DNA of 64,000 bases from Knoellia locipacati (GTDB lineage Bacteria; Actinomycetota; Actinomycetes; Actinomycetales; Dermatophilaceae). Positions 26,773-34,979 of this stretch are shown here, one piece after another. Below the pieces are notes generated by a model. That model saw only the letters and a list, made by a program, of their open reading frames with translations. It was not told the origin of the DNA and ran no database searches. Position 1 is the stretch's first letter; each line of letters begins with the position of its first letter. The stretch is taken from assembly GCF_007992835.1 (NCBI RefSeq), contig NZ_BKBA01000011.1:1-64000 (forward strand). Direction: 5' to 3'. The position numbers and the translations under genes were made by a program.

Positions 26773-28164
26773 ATGGCACCGGCTCCCGACTCCTCCCAGC
26801 GCGAGGCTGCACGCACCCTCGAGATCCTCAAGCGACTGCGCGAGATCGAGGAGTCGATCCTCGCCCGGGCGCCCGAGCACGACCTCGAGCCCTCGCTCGA
26901 CCGCATCCGCGCCGTCATGGAGCTGGCCGGAGAGCCGCAGCGCACCTTCCCCGTCATCCACCTGACGGGCACCAACGGCAAGACGACCACCGCGAGGGTC
27001 ATCGAGTCGGTGCTGCGCGAGATGGGGCTCAAGACAGGCCGGTTCACCTCGCCGCACCTCCACACGATGCTCGAGCGGATCGCCATCGGTGGTGCTCCGA
27101 TCGAGGCCGAGAAGTTCCTGCGCGCCTACGACGAGGTCATCGGCCTCATCGACATCGTCGACGCCAGGTCGGCCGCCGAGGGCGAGCCGCGGATGACGTA
27201 CTTCGAGGTGCTCGTGGCCGTCGCTTATGCCGCGTTCGCCGATGCCCCGGTCGATGTGGCGATCGTCGAGGTCGGCATGGGGGGCAGCTGGGACGCGACC
27301 AACGTCGCCGACGGCGTCGTCTCGGTCATCACGCCGATCGCGCTCGACCACCAGCACTTCCTCGGCGACACCGAGACCGACATCGCCCTCGAGAAGTCCG
27401 GGATCATCAAGGCCGACGGCATCGCGATCTCGGCGACGCAGGCCGACCCGGCCGTGGCGACGATCCTGCGCGAGCGCGCCGAGGAGGTCGGCGCGCAGAT
27501 CGCGTCCGAGGGGGAGCAGTTCGGCATCGAGGGCGCCGACGTCGCCGTCGGCGGTCAGGCACTCACCGTGCGCGGGCTCGCGGCGACCTACGAGGACCTG
27601 TTCCTGCCCTTCCACGGCACCCACATGGCGCAGAACGCTGCCGTCGCGATCGCGGCGGTCGAGGCCTTCCTCGGCGGGGGCGAGCAGCCGCTCGACATCG
27701 ACGTCCTCAAGGCCGGGCTGGCCGCGGCCACGTCACCGGGCCGGCTCGAGGTCGTCCGCCGCAGCCCCACCGTCCTCGTCGACGCGGCCCACAACCCGGC
27801 CGGCGCCCGCGCGCTGCGGGACGGGCTCGAGGAGGCCTTCACCTTCACCACACTCGTCGGCGTCGTCGCGATCCTCAAGGACAAGGACGCCACCGAGATG
27901 CTCGAGATCCTCGAGCCCGTCCTCGACGAGGTCATCGTCACGCGCACCACGTCGCCGCGGGCGATGCGCCCGAACGACCTCGGCGAGATCGCCAAGGGCG
28001 TGTTCGGTGAGTCCCGCGTGACGGTCGTCGACGACCTGCCCGACGCCCTCGACCGTGCCGCCGGCATCGCCGACGGGGCAGGGGTGGGCGGAGGAGTGCT
28101 CGCCACCGGGTCGGTCATCACCGCCGCCGAGGTGCGGATGCTCCTCGGCGTCACCGACGCCTGA
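26773..28164 (+). CDS. folC: folylpolyglutamate synthase / dihydrofolate synthase
   Basis: A 463-residue Mur-ligase-family enzyme adding glutamate to folates. ATP loop HLTGTNGKTTT (about 63-73), the GMGGSWDATN block, the DHQHFLGDT region with the modified-lysine loop (EKSGIIK), and the C-terminal DAAHNP motif are all present. Start ATG 26773; the N-terminal 30 residues are a helical extension. In many actinobacteria folC, DUF4233 and ndk form one block. Here a CDF gene and an L7/L12-CTD gene are inserted between folC and DUF4233. Confidence 0.96.
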   Translation: MAPAPDSSQREAARTLEILKRLREIEESILARAPEHDLEPSLDRIRAVMELAGEPQRTFPVIHLTGTNGKTTTARVIESVLREMGLKTGRFTSPHLHTMLERIAIGGAPIEAEKFLRAYDEVIGLIDIVDARSAAEGEPRMTYFEVLVAVAYAAFADAPVDVAIVEVGMGGSWDATNVADGVVSVITPIALDHQHFLGDTETDIALEKSGIIKADGIAISATQADPAVATILRERAEEVGAQIASEGEQFGIEGADVAVGGQALTVRGLAATYEDLFLPFHGTHMAQNAAVAIAAVEAFLGGGEQPLDIDVLKAGLAAATSPGRLEVVRRSPTVLVDAAHNPAGARALRDGLEEAFTFTTLVGVVAILKDKDATEMLEILEPVLDEVIVTRTTSPRAMRPNDLGEIAKGVFGESRVTVVDDLPDALDRAAGIADGAGVGGGVLATGSVITAAEVRMLLGVTDA

Positions 28165-28172
28165 TCGGATCC

Positions 28173-28257
28173 GGTCTGCGAGGCCGCCTGGTCTGCGAGG
28201 CCGCCTGGTCTGCGAGGCCGGCTGGTTCGCGAGGCCGGTTGGTCCGCAGGCCCGGGA
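28173..28257. repeat. 17-bp tandem repeat, 5 copies, after folC
   Basis: Five head-to-tail 17-bp units begin 8 bp after the folC stop: 28173-28189 and 28190-28206 are identical (GGTCTGCGAGGCCGCCT), 28207-28223 has one change, and the last two are progressively diverged. Each unit contains a GAGGCC core. The pattern suggests recent duplication at the folC-proximal end. Confidence 0.9.
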
Positions 28258-28274
28258 CCGCGGAGCGCAGCACG

Positions 28275-28346
28275 GTGTGCGAAAAGGGCCGATAGCCAAT
28301 AAGTGTCCGGGCTGGACACTTATGGGTGATCGACCCTTCGCGACAC
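28275..28346. repeat. nested long palindrome between folC and the CDF gene
   Basis: Inner arms 28299-28308 and 28314-28323 (ATAAGTGTCC/GGACACTTAT) form a perfect 10-bp stem with a 5-nt loop. Flanking sequences pair less perfectly, and outer arms 28275-28288 and 28334-28346 (GTGTGCGAAAAGGG/CCCTTCGCGACAC) extend it. It lies between convergent genes and may terminate both. Confidence 0.75.
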
Positions 28347-28368
28347 CCACACGAGCCGGACCCCGCGG

Positions 28369-29034
28369 TCAGTCGATGTCCTCCCCGGCGAGGGCCTTGG
28401 CGGCGAGGTGCTCCTCGCTCGCGACCTCCCACACCTCGGCGGCAGCGTGCACCCCGAGTGCGACGATGCCGAGGCCGAGCACGATGTCCGGCCACCCCGA
28501 GCCGGTGAGGGCGGTGACGACGCCCATCGCGATGATCGCGACGTTGACGAGCACGTCGTTGCGGGCCGACAGGTAGGCCGCCCGCGACAGGCTCCCGCCG
28601 TCCGTGCGGACCCGGGCGAGCAGCCAGGCGCAGAGCCCGTTGACGAGGGCTGCCGAGCCTGCTGTGGCCACGAGCCAGCCCACCTGCGGCGGAACGGGGT
28701 CACCCCACTTCTGGACGGCCTGCCAGACGGCAGCGGCCGCCGGCACGAGCAGGATCCCGGCCATGACCTTGCCGGCGAGCGCCCGGTGCCGCACGCCCCA
28801 GCCGAGCGCCAGCGCGATGAGCAGGTTGATCGCCGTGTCCTCGAGGAAGTCGACGCTGTCCGCGAAGAGCGCCACCGACCCGATCGCCAGGGCGACGGCG
28901 ACCTCGACCCAGAACCACGCGAAGTTCAGCGCGGCGACGGTGAGCACGACCCGGCGCAGCGGCCCGGCGTCGAGCAGCCGGTGCGGGGGAGGCGGCGAGG
29001 AAGGCGGCTCGGGTGAGCCGGCGGGAAGGGGCAC
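28369..29034 (-). CDS. cation diffusion facilitator (CDF)-type transporter
   Basis: A 221-residue membrane protein with about six helices and the CDF metal-site pattern: N-terminal FADSVDFLEDT and the second SARNDVLVNV, each with paired Asp/Asn/Asp side chains in place of the common HXXXD. It ends soon after the last helix (EVWEVASEEHL), so the cytoplasmic C-terminal domain is missing or minimal. It likely exports a divalent metal in exchange for protons. The start is uncertain: GTG 29034 is used; GTG 29055 is the alternative. Convergent to folC and divergent from 29074. Confidence 0.78.
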   Translation of the reverse strand: MPLPAGSPEPPSSPPPPHRLLDAGPLRRVVLTVAALNFAWFWVEVAVALAIGSVALFADSVDFLEDTAINLLIALALGWGVRHRALAGKVMAGILLVPAAAAVWQAVQKWGDPVPPQVGWLVATAGSAALVNGLCAWLLARVRTDGGSLSRAAYLSARNDVLVNVAIIAMGVVTALTGSGWPDIVLGLGIVALGVHAAAEVWEVASEEHLAAKALAGEDID

Positions 29035-29061
29035 CCGTCCATCCAACCAGCGCACGCGGCA

Positions 29062-29067
29062 TACCCT
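29062..29067 (+). promoter_or_regulatory. -10 element (leaderless) for the 29074 gene
   Basis: TACCCT ends 6 nt before ATG 29074 and overlaps a CGGCATAC motif. Confidence 0.35.
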
Positions 29068-29073
29068 CGTGCC

Positions 29074-29340
29074 ATGACCCCGATCACGAAGCTGGTCCTC
29101 CTCATCGCCGTCGCGGTGCTGGTGTTCTGGCTCGTCACCCGGCTGCGCAACAGCACCCGCCGCGACAGGGTGAGCTTCCGCCCGGTCGAGGACCTGCCGC
29201 AGGACGTGCAGCAGTCGATCGACCACGCCCTGGCCCACGACAAGAAGGTCACCGCCATCAAGCTCTACCGTCAGGCCACCAAGGCGCCGCTCGACGCAGC
29301 CAAGGCCGCCATCGACGTGCGGGAGTGGAAGCGCGGATGA
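29074..29340 (+). CDS. membrane-anchored L7/L12 C-terminal-domain-like small protein
   Basis: An 88-residue protein: one N-terminal transmembrane helix (5-23), then a basic linker and a domain resembling the ribosomal protein L7/L12 C-terminal fold (KVTAIKLYRQATKAPLDAAKAAID). Similar L7/L12-CTD proteins exist in actinobacteria without known function. It overlaps the DUF4233 gene by 4 bp (ATGA), so it belongs to the DUF4233-ndk block. Cytoplasmic placement of the domain is inferred from the positive residues after the helix. Confidence 0.8.
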   Translation: MTPITKLVLLIAVAVLVFWLVTRLRNSTRRDRVSFRPVEDLPQDVQQSIDHALAHDKKVTAIKLYRQATKAPLDAAKAAIDVREWKRG

Positions 29341-29741
29341 GCCGCATCCCGTTGACCGGCACGCTCGGCAAGTTCACGTGGCGGATGCTCGCCATGGTCC
29401 TCGGCAGCCAGGGGGTCGTCCTGCTCCTCGGTGCGCTCGTCGCCCGCGGCACGGCCCTGGCCGAGGGCGCCGACAACGCCCACACCCTGCTCTGGCTGGG
29501 CATCGCCCTCGCCGTGCTGTCCTTCGTCGCCGCAGGGATGATGCGCGGGCCCCTCGGGCTCCCCGTCGGATGGCTCGTCCAGCTGCTCACGTGGGCCAGC
29601 GCCGTCGTCGTCCCGGCGATGATCGGGGTCGGCCTCGTCTTCACGGGCCTGTGGCTGCTGTGCCTCGTCAAGGGCCAGCAGGTCGACGCCATGGTGGCTG
29701 CCCGGGAGTCCGGCGCCGCCGACGCCGAGGCCGCTCGCTAG
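29337..29741 (+). CDS. DUF4233 membrane protein
   Basis: A 134-residue protein with four hydrophobic helices (about 13-38, 48-64, 70-92, 95-110), the usual size and layout of DUF4233 proteins found beside folC and ndk in actinobacteria. Function unknown. Start overlaps the preceding stop. Its TAG stop forms part of the ndk -10 box (TAGGCT). Confidence 0.85.
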   Translation: MSRIPLTGTLGKFTWRMLAMVLGSQGVVLLLGALVARGTALAEGADNAHTLLWLGIALAVLSFVAAGMMRGPLGLPVGWLVQLLTWASAVVVPAMIGVGLVFTGLWLLCLVKGQQVDAMVAARESGAADAEAAR

Positions 29742-29744
29742 GCT
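29739..29744 (+). promoter_or_regulatory. -10 element (leaderless) for ndk
   Basis: TAGGCT ends 7 nt before GTG 29752. Its first three bases are the DUF4233 stop codon. Confidence 0.45.
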
Positions 29745-29751
29745 GGCCCGC

Positions 29752-30174
29752 GTGACTCTCGAACGTTCGCTCGTCCTCGTCAAGCCTGACGGCTACGCCC
29801 GCGGTCTCTCCGGGGAGGTGCTGCGCCGCATCGAGGCCAAGGGATACACCCTGGTCGCGCTGGCCGTGACCACGCCCGACCGCGACCGCCTCGCCGCCCA
29901 CTACGCCGAGCACGAGGGCAAGCCGTTCTACGAGCCCCTCCTCGACTTCATGTCGTCGGGCCCCGTGACCGCCGCGGTCATCGAGGGCCAGGGCTGCATC
30001 CCCGGGTTCCGCTCGCTCGCCGGCGCCACCAACCCCACCGAGGCCGCGCCGGGCAGCATCCGCGGCGACCTCGGTCGCGACTGGGGCGAGAAGGTCCAGA
30101 AGAACATCGTCCACGGCTCCGACTCGCCCGAGTCGGCCGCGCGTGAGATCGGCATCTGGTTCCCCGAGCTCTGA
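29752..30174 (+). CDS. ndk: nucleoside-diphosphate kinase
   Basis: A 140-residue enzyme exchanging phosphate between nucleoside di- and triphosphates. Visible: LVKPDGYARG at the N-terminus, the LAGATNPTEAAPGSIRGDLG nucleotide-binding block, and the phospho-histidine motif NIVHGSDS (His near 115). Full length for the family. Starts at a leaderless GTG and is followed 16 bp later by a perfect 18-bp-stem terminator. Confidence 0.97.
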   Translation: MTLERSLVLVKPDGYARGLSGEVLRRIEAKGYTLVALAVTTPDRDRLAAHYAEHEGKPFYEPLLDFMSSGPVTAAVIEGQGCIPGFRSLAGATNPTEAAPGSIRGDLGRDWGEKVQKNIVHGSDSPESAAREIGIWFPEL

Positions 30175-30189
30175 CCTGACCGACATCCC

Positions 30190-30228
30190 AGGTATGCCGG
30201 CCGCTCACCTTGAGCGGCCGGCATACCT
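30190..30228 (+). terminator. terminator after ndk built from a paired GTATGCCG motif
   Basis: Perfect 18-bp stem: arms 30190-30207 and 30211-30228 with a 3-nt loop. The outer part of each arm is AGGTATGCCGG and its complement. No T-run follows. Confidence 0.85.
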
Positions 30229-30278
30229 GCGTCTGCGGCCAGAAGAAATCTCGTCGAGCGAACTCGCGGGTAGCGCCC

Positions 30279-30284
30279 TAGGTT
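30279..30284 (+). promoter_or_regulatory. -10 element for the M14 carboxypeptidase
   Basis: TAGGTT lies about 50 nt before ATG 30337, which has its own GAAGGAG ribosome site. Confidence 0.45.
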
Positions 30285-30336
30285 GAGGATCGCGTGGACA
30301 ACGGTGTCCGCGCGTCCGTGGATCGAAGGAGCCAGC

Positions 30337-32421
30337 ATGAGGATCACTCGAGTCGGGCCGGGGGTGGTCTCGGCGGTCGCGCTGGTGGCCGCCGGGCTCG
30401 CGGGCGCCGGTGTCGCCGCCGCGGCGCCACAGCCCAACGCCCAGGACGACAAGGTGCAGATCGTCACCGTGCACGCGGCGACCCAGAAGGAACGCTCGGC
30501 CGTCGACGCCCTGGGCCTGGACACCACCGAGCACGCCGACGAGCACGGTGTGGACGTCGTCCTGCACGGCGCCGGCGACGTCGCGCGACTGCGGGCCGCG
30601 GGCAAGAAGTGGACCGTCAAGGTGGCCGACCTCGCCGCGGTCGAGCGCGCCAACGCCAAGAAGGACAAGGCCTACGCCGCGAGCGTGGCGTCGTCGCAGC
30701 TGCCCAGCGGCCGCACGAGCTATCGCACCCTCGCCGACTACAACGCCGAGATGGCCGCGCTCGCCAGGAAGTACCCGACCAAGGTCAAGCCACTCACGCT
30801 CGCGAACCCGTCGGTGCTCGGCAAGCCCATCAACGGCATCGAGATCACCGACGGCGCGGCCAACACCGCCGACGGCAAGCCGGTGTTCCTCATGATGGGA
30901 GCGCACCACGCCCGCGAGTGGCCGTCGTCCGAGCACTCGATGGAGTTCGCCTACGACCTCCTCGAGAGCGGCGACGCCCGCAACGCCGCGATCCTCAAGG
31001 GCGTGCGCACGATCGTCGTGCCGGTCGTCAACGTCGACGGCTTCCAGATCTCGCGCTCGGCGGCCCCGCTCGGCGACTTCAGCACCTTCGACTACGAGAT
31101 GAAGCGCAAGAACTGCTCGATCAGCACGAAGACGCCGGCGCAGTACACGACCGGCACGTGTGACAACAACCTCGCCGGACGGCTGCGTGGCACCGACCCC
31201 AACCGCAACTACCCCGGCTTCTGGGGTGGCCCGGGTGCGTCGTTCACGTGGAGCAGCGACACCTACCGCGGTGACGGCCCGGGCTCCGAGCCCGAGGTTG
31301 ACGCCGTCCGCAAGCTCATCAGCAGCCGGCAGGTGACCGCCCTCATCACCAACCACACCTACAGCAACCTCGTGCTGCGCCCGCCGTCGCTGGCCTCGAC
31401 GGGCTTCAGCCCTGACGAGATCCAGTACCGCGCGCTCGGCGCCGACTTCGCCTCGCACAACGGCTACTCCAACATCCCGTCGTTCGGTCTCTACGACACG
31501 TCCGGCTCGGTCGAGGACTGGAGCTACTGGAACACCGGTGGCTACGGCTTCACCTTCGAGATCGGCACCGAGGGCTTCCACCCGCCCTACGAGACCGGCG
31601 TCGTCGCCGAGTACGCCGGCCTGGCACCCGCCGCGGGCGCAGGCAAGGGCGGCAACCGTGAGGCCTACTACCGCGCCGCCGCTGCCGCTATGGACAAGGG
31701 CATGCACTCGACGATCACCGGCAAGGCACCCGCCAACACCACCCTCACGGTCCGCAAGACCTACCAGGGCATGACGTCGCCGGTGCTCCAGCCGGGTGGC
31801 ACCACGAGCCCGCCGATCCCCTACACGGACGTGCTCAGCTCGTCGCTGGCCGGCAAGGGCGGCTCGTTCTCGTGGGCGGTCAACCCGTCGACCCGCCCGC
31901 TCGTCGTCGGTCGCTACGGCCGTGACCCGGTGGCCCCGACGGCGCCGAGCCAGACCATCGCGAACCCCGCGGGCGTGCCCGCTGTCGGCGCGTCGGAGTT
32001 CTCGAACGTCACGATCCAGGGCCTGCCGACCTACGACAACGGCAAGGTGGTCTTCAACTTCAGCTGGCCCGGTGGCACCGCGGTCGACTGGGACTTCTAC
32101 ATCTACGACGCGGCCGGCAACCAGGTCGCGTCGGCGGCCACAGCCGACAACCCGGAGACGGCCACGGCGCTCGACCCGGTGCCCGGTGGCTACCGGATCG
32201 AGGCGAACAACTACGACGGCGGCTCCACCTCGACCGACTGGTCGGGCACGATGTCGTTCCTGCCGCCCGACCCGGCGATCGTCACCGGCGTCAAGGAGGC
32301 GTGGAACCTCACCTGCACGAGCACCAAGGGCAAGGTCCTGTCGACCCGCAGCGTCATCGTCGACCGTGGCCAGTCCGTGGACGTCGGCAACCCGTGCAAC
32401 CGCGGCAAGAACCCCCGCTGA
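30337..32421 (+). CDS. secreted M14 zinc carboxypeptidase
   Basis: A 694-residue exported enzyme. Signal peptide 1-32, a pro-region to about 110, then the M14 catalytic domain: Zn ligands His and Glu in HHAREWPSSE (from residue 190), third ligand in ITNHTYSN, substrate-site TDPNRNYPGFWG, and catalytic Glu in FTFEIGTEGF. The C-terminal part (about 440-690) carries a beta-sandwich-like region (VVFNFSWPGGTAVDWDFYIYD) and a CXnC pair near the end. It removes C-terminal amino acids from peptides outside the cell. ATG 30337 has GAAGGAG upstream. Flanked by two motif-built terminators. Confidence 0.93.
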   Translation: MRITRVGPGVVSAVALVAAGLAGAGVAAAAPQPNAQDDKVQIVTVHAATQKERSAVDALGLDTTEHADEHGVDVVLHGAGDVARLRAAGKKWTVKVADLAAVERANAKKDKAYAASVASSQLPSGRTSYRTLADYNAEMAALARKYPTKVKPLTLANPSVLGKPINGIEITDGAANTADGKPVFLMMGAHHAREWPSSEHSMEFAYDLLESGDARNAAILKGVRTIVVPVVNVDGFQISRSAAPLGDFSTFDYEMKRKNCSISTKTPAQYTTGTCDNNLAGRLRGTDPNRNYPGFWGGPGASFTWSSDTYRGDGPGSEPEVDAVRKLISSRQVTALITNHTYSNLVLRPPSLASTGFSPDEIQYRALGADFASHNGYSNIPSFGLYDTSGSVEDWSYWNTGGYGFTFEIGTEGFHPPYETGVVAEYAGLAPAAGAGKGGNREAYYRAAAAAMDKGMHSTITGKAPANTTLTVRKTYQGMTSPVLQPGGTTSPPIPYTDVLSSSLAGKGGSFSWAVNPSTRPLVVGRYGRDPVAPTAPSQTIANPAGVPAVGASEFSNVTIQGLPTYDNGKVVFNFSWPGGTAVDWDFYIYDAAGNQVASAATADNPETATALDPVPGGYRIEANNYDGGSTSTDWSGTMSFLPPDPAIVTGVKEAWNLTCTSTKGKVLSTRSVIVDRGQSVDVGNPCNRGKNPR

Positions 32422-32464
32422 CGCAGGACGCCTCCCACCCTCGTGAGGGGTGAGGAACCCCGAA

Positions 32465-32503
32465 AGGTATGCCGGCCGCGCACCCCGCGCGGCCGGCATA
32501 CCT
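32465..32503 (+). terminator. terminator after the carboxypeptidase built from a paired GTATGCCG motif
   Basis: Perfect 17-bp stem: arms 32465-32481 and 32487-32503, loop ACCCC. The same AGGTATGCCGGCCGC edge is seen in the ndk terminator. Confidence 0.85.
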
Positions 32504-32516
32504 CTGCCTGCGGGGC

Positions 32517-32566
32517 CTTGCGTCCGCAAAGGTGGTCGCGATGCCGACCAGTGTCGCGGACGCAAG
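32517..32566. repeat. composite hairpin upstream of mreB
   Basis: Outer arms 32517-32527 and 32556-32566 (CTTGCGTCCGC/GCGGACGCAAG) enclose an inner hairpin TGGTCG/CGACCA (32533-32538, 32545-32550). It lies just after the previous terminator and about 50 bp before the mreB -10 box, so it is likely untranscribed by mreB or part of a short RNA. Confidence 0.7.
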
Positions 32567-32613
32567 CGAGCAGGGACAGCGTGTTGGGCCGGGGAGGCGA
32601 GCGGGTCCGCGCG

Positions 32614-32619
32614 TAGCAT
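32614..32619 (+). promoter_or_regulatory. -10 element (leaderless) for mreB operon
   Basis: TAGCAT ends 7 nt before GTG 32627. Confidence 0.45.
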
Positions 32620-32626
32620 CGCGAGC

Positions 32627-33658
32627 GTGGCTGGACTGAACCGGTGGATGGGCGGGCGTGACCTCGCCATCGACCTCGGGACGGCCAACACCGTGATCTA
32701 CGAGCGGGGGCGCGGGGTCGTCCTCGACGAGCCGTCGGTCGTCGCCGTCCGGGCCGGGACCTCGCAGCTGCTCGCGGCCGGGCACCGCGCCAAGGAGATG
32801 CTCGGGCGCACCCCCGACTCCGTGACCGCGGTGCGACCGCTGCGCGACGGCGTGATCTCCGACGCGGACGTCACCGAGCGGATGCTGCGGTGGTTCGTCG
32901 ACCAGGTCTCACCCTTGCGCATCCTGCGCCCGCGGATGGTCGTCTGCGTCCCGAGCGACATCACGAGCGTCGAGCGGCGGGCCCTCGAGGACTCGACGCT
33001 GCGCGCGGGCGCGCGGCGGGTGCACGTCATCGAGGAGCCCATGGCGGCGGCGATCGGTGCCGGTCTGCCGATCGAGGAGACGATGGCCTCGATGGTCGTC
33101 GACCTCGGTGGCGGCACGACCAACGTCGCCGTCATCAGCCTCGGCGGGATCGTGACGAGCCGCTCGATCCGCACCGGCGGCGACGAGGTCGACGAGGCGA
33201 TCATCGCCCACGTGAAGTCCGAGTACTCCCTGCTCCTGGGCGAACGCAGCGCCGAGCAGATCAAGGTGGCCGTCGGCTCGGCGTTCCCCATGCGCGAGGA
33301 GCTGAGCGAGCGGGTCCGCGGGCGCGACCTCGTCACGGGGCTGCCCAAGACGGTGTCGATCTCGTCGGTCGAGGTCCGTCGCGCGATCGAGGGGCCGGTC
33401 CTGCAGATGGTCGAGCTGGCCCGGGCGGTGCTCGACGTGTGCCCGCCCGAGCTGGCCGGCGACATCCTCGACCGCGGGGTGACCCTCACCGGTGGGGGAG
33501 CGCTGCTGCGGGGTCTCGCCGAGCGGATGCACCACGAGCTCGGCGTCCCGGTCACGGTCGCCGACGACCCGTTGCGCGCCGTGGCCCGCGGAGCCGGCCG
33601 GTGCGTCGACGAGTTCGACACCCTGCACCGCGTCCTCGTCGACAACCGCCGGCTGTGA
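32627..33658 (+). CDS. mreB: rod-shape-determining protein MreB
   Basis: A 343-residue bacterial actin. Phosphate-1 loop AIDLGTANTVIY near the start, phosphate-2 MVVDLGGGTTNVAVISLGG, the VIEEPMAAAIGAGLPIEE helix, and the C-terminal LTGGGALLRGLAERM adenosine loop. It polymerises under the membrane and guides lateral wall synthesis. GTG 32627 is preferred because of the -10 box 7 nt upstream. Its stop overlaps the mreC start (GTGA); mreB-mreC-mreD-mrdA are all coupled in this way. Confidence 0.96.
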   Translation: MAGLNRWMGGRDLAIDLGTANTVIYERGRGVVLDEPSVVAVRAGTSQLLAAGHRAKEMLGRTPDSVTAVRPLRDGVISDADVTERMLRWFVDQVSPLRILRPRMVVCVPSDITSVERRALEDSTLRAGARRVHVIEEPMAAAIGAGLPIEETMASMVVDLGGGTTNVAVISLGGIVTSRSIRTGGDEVDEAIIAHVKSEYSLLLGERSAEQIKVAVGSAFPMREELSERVRGRDLVTGLPKTVSISSVEVRRAIEGPVLQMVELARAVLDVCPPELAGDILDRGVTLTGGGALLRGLAERMHHELGVPVTVADDPLRAVARGAGRCVDEFDTLHRVLVDNRRL

Positions 33659-34494
33659 GGGGCGACGCGCCCGACCGCCGGCGGCGTCGTCTCGTCACGC
33701 TCGCGGTGCTCGCCACGTGCGCCCTCCTGCTCGTCGACCTCGTGGGCGGGCCGGGGCCGGGTGTGCTGCGCCGTGGTGCGGCCACCGTGCTCGGACCGCT
33801 CGAGCGGGTGCTCGCGCCGTCGGGCCGGGCGAGCGAGGACGAGCTGCGTCGCGACAACGAGGACCTCCAGAACGCACTGCGGCAGGCCGAGGTGGCCGGC
33901 CGCGAGGCGTCCGAGCTGTCCGCGCTGATGGCGTCGCCGGCGACCGCCGGGGCGCGGGTCGTCCCCGCTCGCGTCGTCGGGGTCGCCGCTCCCGGGCCGC
34001 AGGGCGTCGTCCGGCTCACCATCGACGTCGGCAGCCGCGACGGCATCGACGTCGACCGCACCGTCGTCGCGGCCGGTGGTCTCGTGGGGCGCGTCTCGTC
34101 GGTGGCGCCGTGGACGAGCGACGTCCTCGTCGTCGGCGGACCCGACGTCGTCATCGGGGCGCGGGTCGGAGCCGCGGGAGCGCTCGCGACCGTGAGTGGG
34201 GCCACGGTGGCGGCGACGGACCGGGCGCCGGGGGAGCTGGGGCTGGCCCTCGTCCAGACCGGAACCCTCGCCGTCGGGGACGACGTCCGCACGCTCGGCA
34301 GCGTCGACGGGCGTCCCTTCGTCCCCGGCGTCCTCGTCGGGCAGGTGACCGCGGTCGAGCCCCAGCGTGGTCGCCTCGCACCGTCGGGCACCGTGCAGCC
34401 GGCCGTCGACGTGGGGACGCTGTCGGTCGTCGGGGTCCTCCTGAGCCCGCCGCGCGCCACACCCCGCCCGGCCGCCACCGGGGGTGCGAGGTGA
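33655..34494 (+). CDS. mreC: rod-shape-determining protein MreC
   Basis: A 279-residue membrane-anchored periplasmic-side scaffold. One N-terminal transmembrane helix (LVTLAVLATCALLLVDLVGG), a coiled-coil (DELRRDNEDLQNALRQAEVAG), then the MreC beta-barrel core (VVRLTIDVGSRDGIDVDRTVV, GLVGRVSSVAPWTSDVLVV). It links MreB to PBP2 and the elongation machine. Start GTG overlaps the mreB stop. Confidence 0.93.
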   Translation: MRGDAPDRRRRRLVTLAVLATCALLLVDLVGGPGPGVLRRGAATVLGPLERVLAPSGRASEDELRRDNEDLQNALRQAEVAGREASELSALMASPATAGARVVPARVVGVAAPGPQGVVRLTIDVGSRDGIDVDRTVVAAGGLVGRVSSVAPWTSDVLVVGGPDVVIGARVGAAGALATVSGATVAATDRAPGELGLALVQTGTLAVGDDVRTLGSVDGRPFVPGVLVGQVTAVEPQRGRLAPSGTVQPAVDVGTLSVVGVLLSPPRATPRPAATGGAR

Positions 34495-34979
34495 CGCCGG
34501 CCGGTGCCCTCGCCCGCGCCGTCCTGCTCCTGCTCGGCGGCGTCCTCGGTGTGACCCTCGCTGCGCGCCACCTCTCCCCGCTGCCGGACCTCGTGCTCGT
34601 CGTCGTCGTCTCCGCCGCGCTGCGGGCCGGGCCGCGGGTGGGCCTGCTCACCGGGCTCGTCGGCGGCTGGCTCCTCGACCTCCTGCCGCCGGGTTCCGCG
34701 GTGCTCGGGACCCAGGCCCTCCTGTATGCCGTCGCCGGACTCTGCGTCGGCGCCCTCCGTCGTCCCGGGCCGGTGCCGGTGGTCTGGGTCGTGCTCGTCA
34801 TCGCCGGTGCCGCGGGCGGCCTGGAGCTCGCCCGTGCGGTGCTCGCCCTCGCGCAGGGAGTCCCCGTCGACGTCGTGTCGTCGGCCCTGCGGGTGCTCGC
34901 CACGGCCACCGTGGGACTCGTCGTCGTCCCGCTCGTCAGCGCCGTCGAGCGCCGCTCCGAGAGGCGGCGGTTCGCGTGA
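34491..34979 (+). CDS. mreD: rod-shape-determining protein MreD
   Basis: A 162-residue integral membrane protein with five hydrophobic helices and the GLVGGWLLDLLPPGSAVLG segment typical of MreD. It is part of the elongasome with MreC. Overlaps mreC (GTGA) and mrdA (GTGA). Confidence 0.9.
   Translation: MTPAGALARAVLLLLGGVLGVTLAARHLSPLPDLVLVVVVSAALRAGPRVGLLTGLVGGWLLDLLPPGSAVLGTQALLYAVAGLCVGALRRPGPVPVVWVVLVIAGAAGGLELARAVLALAQGVPVDVVSSALRVLATATVGLVVVPLVSAVERRSERRRFA

Noticed and set aside
28173-28257. CRISPR-like array
   Set aside because: The 17-bp units are contiguous with no spacers, and no cas genes are nearby.
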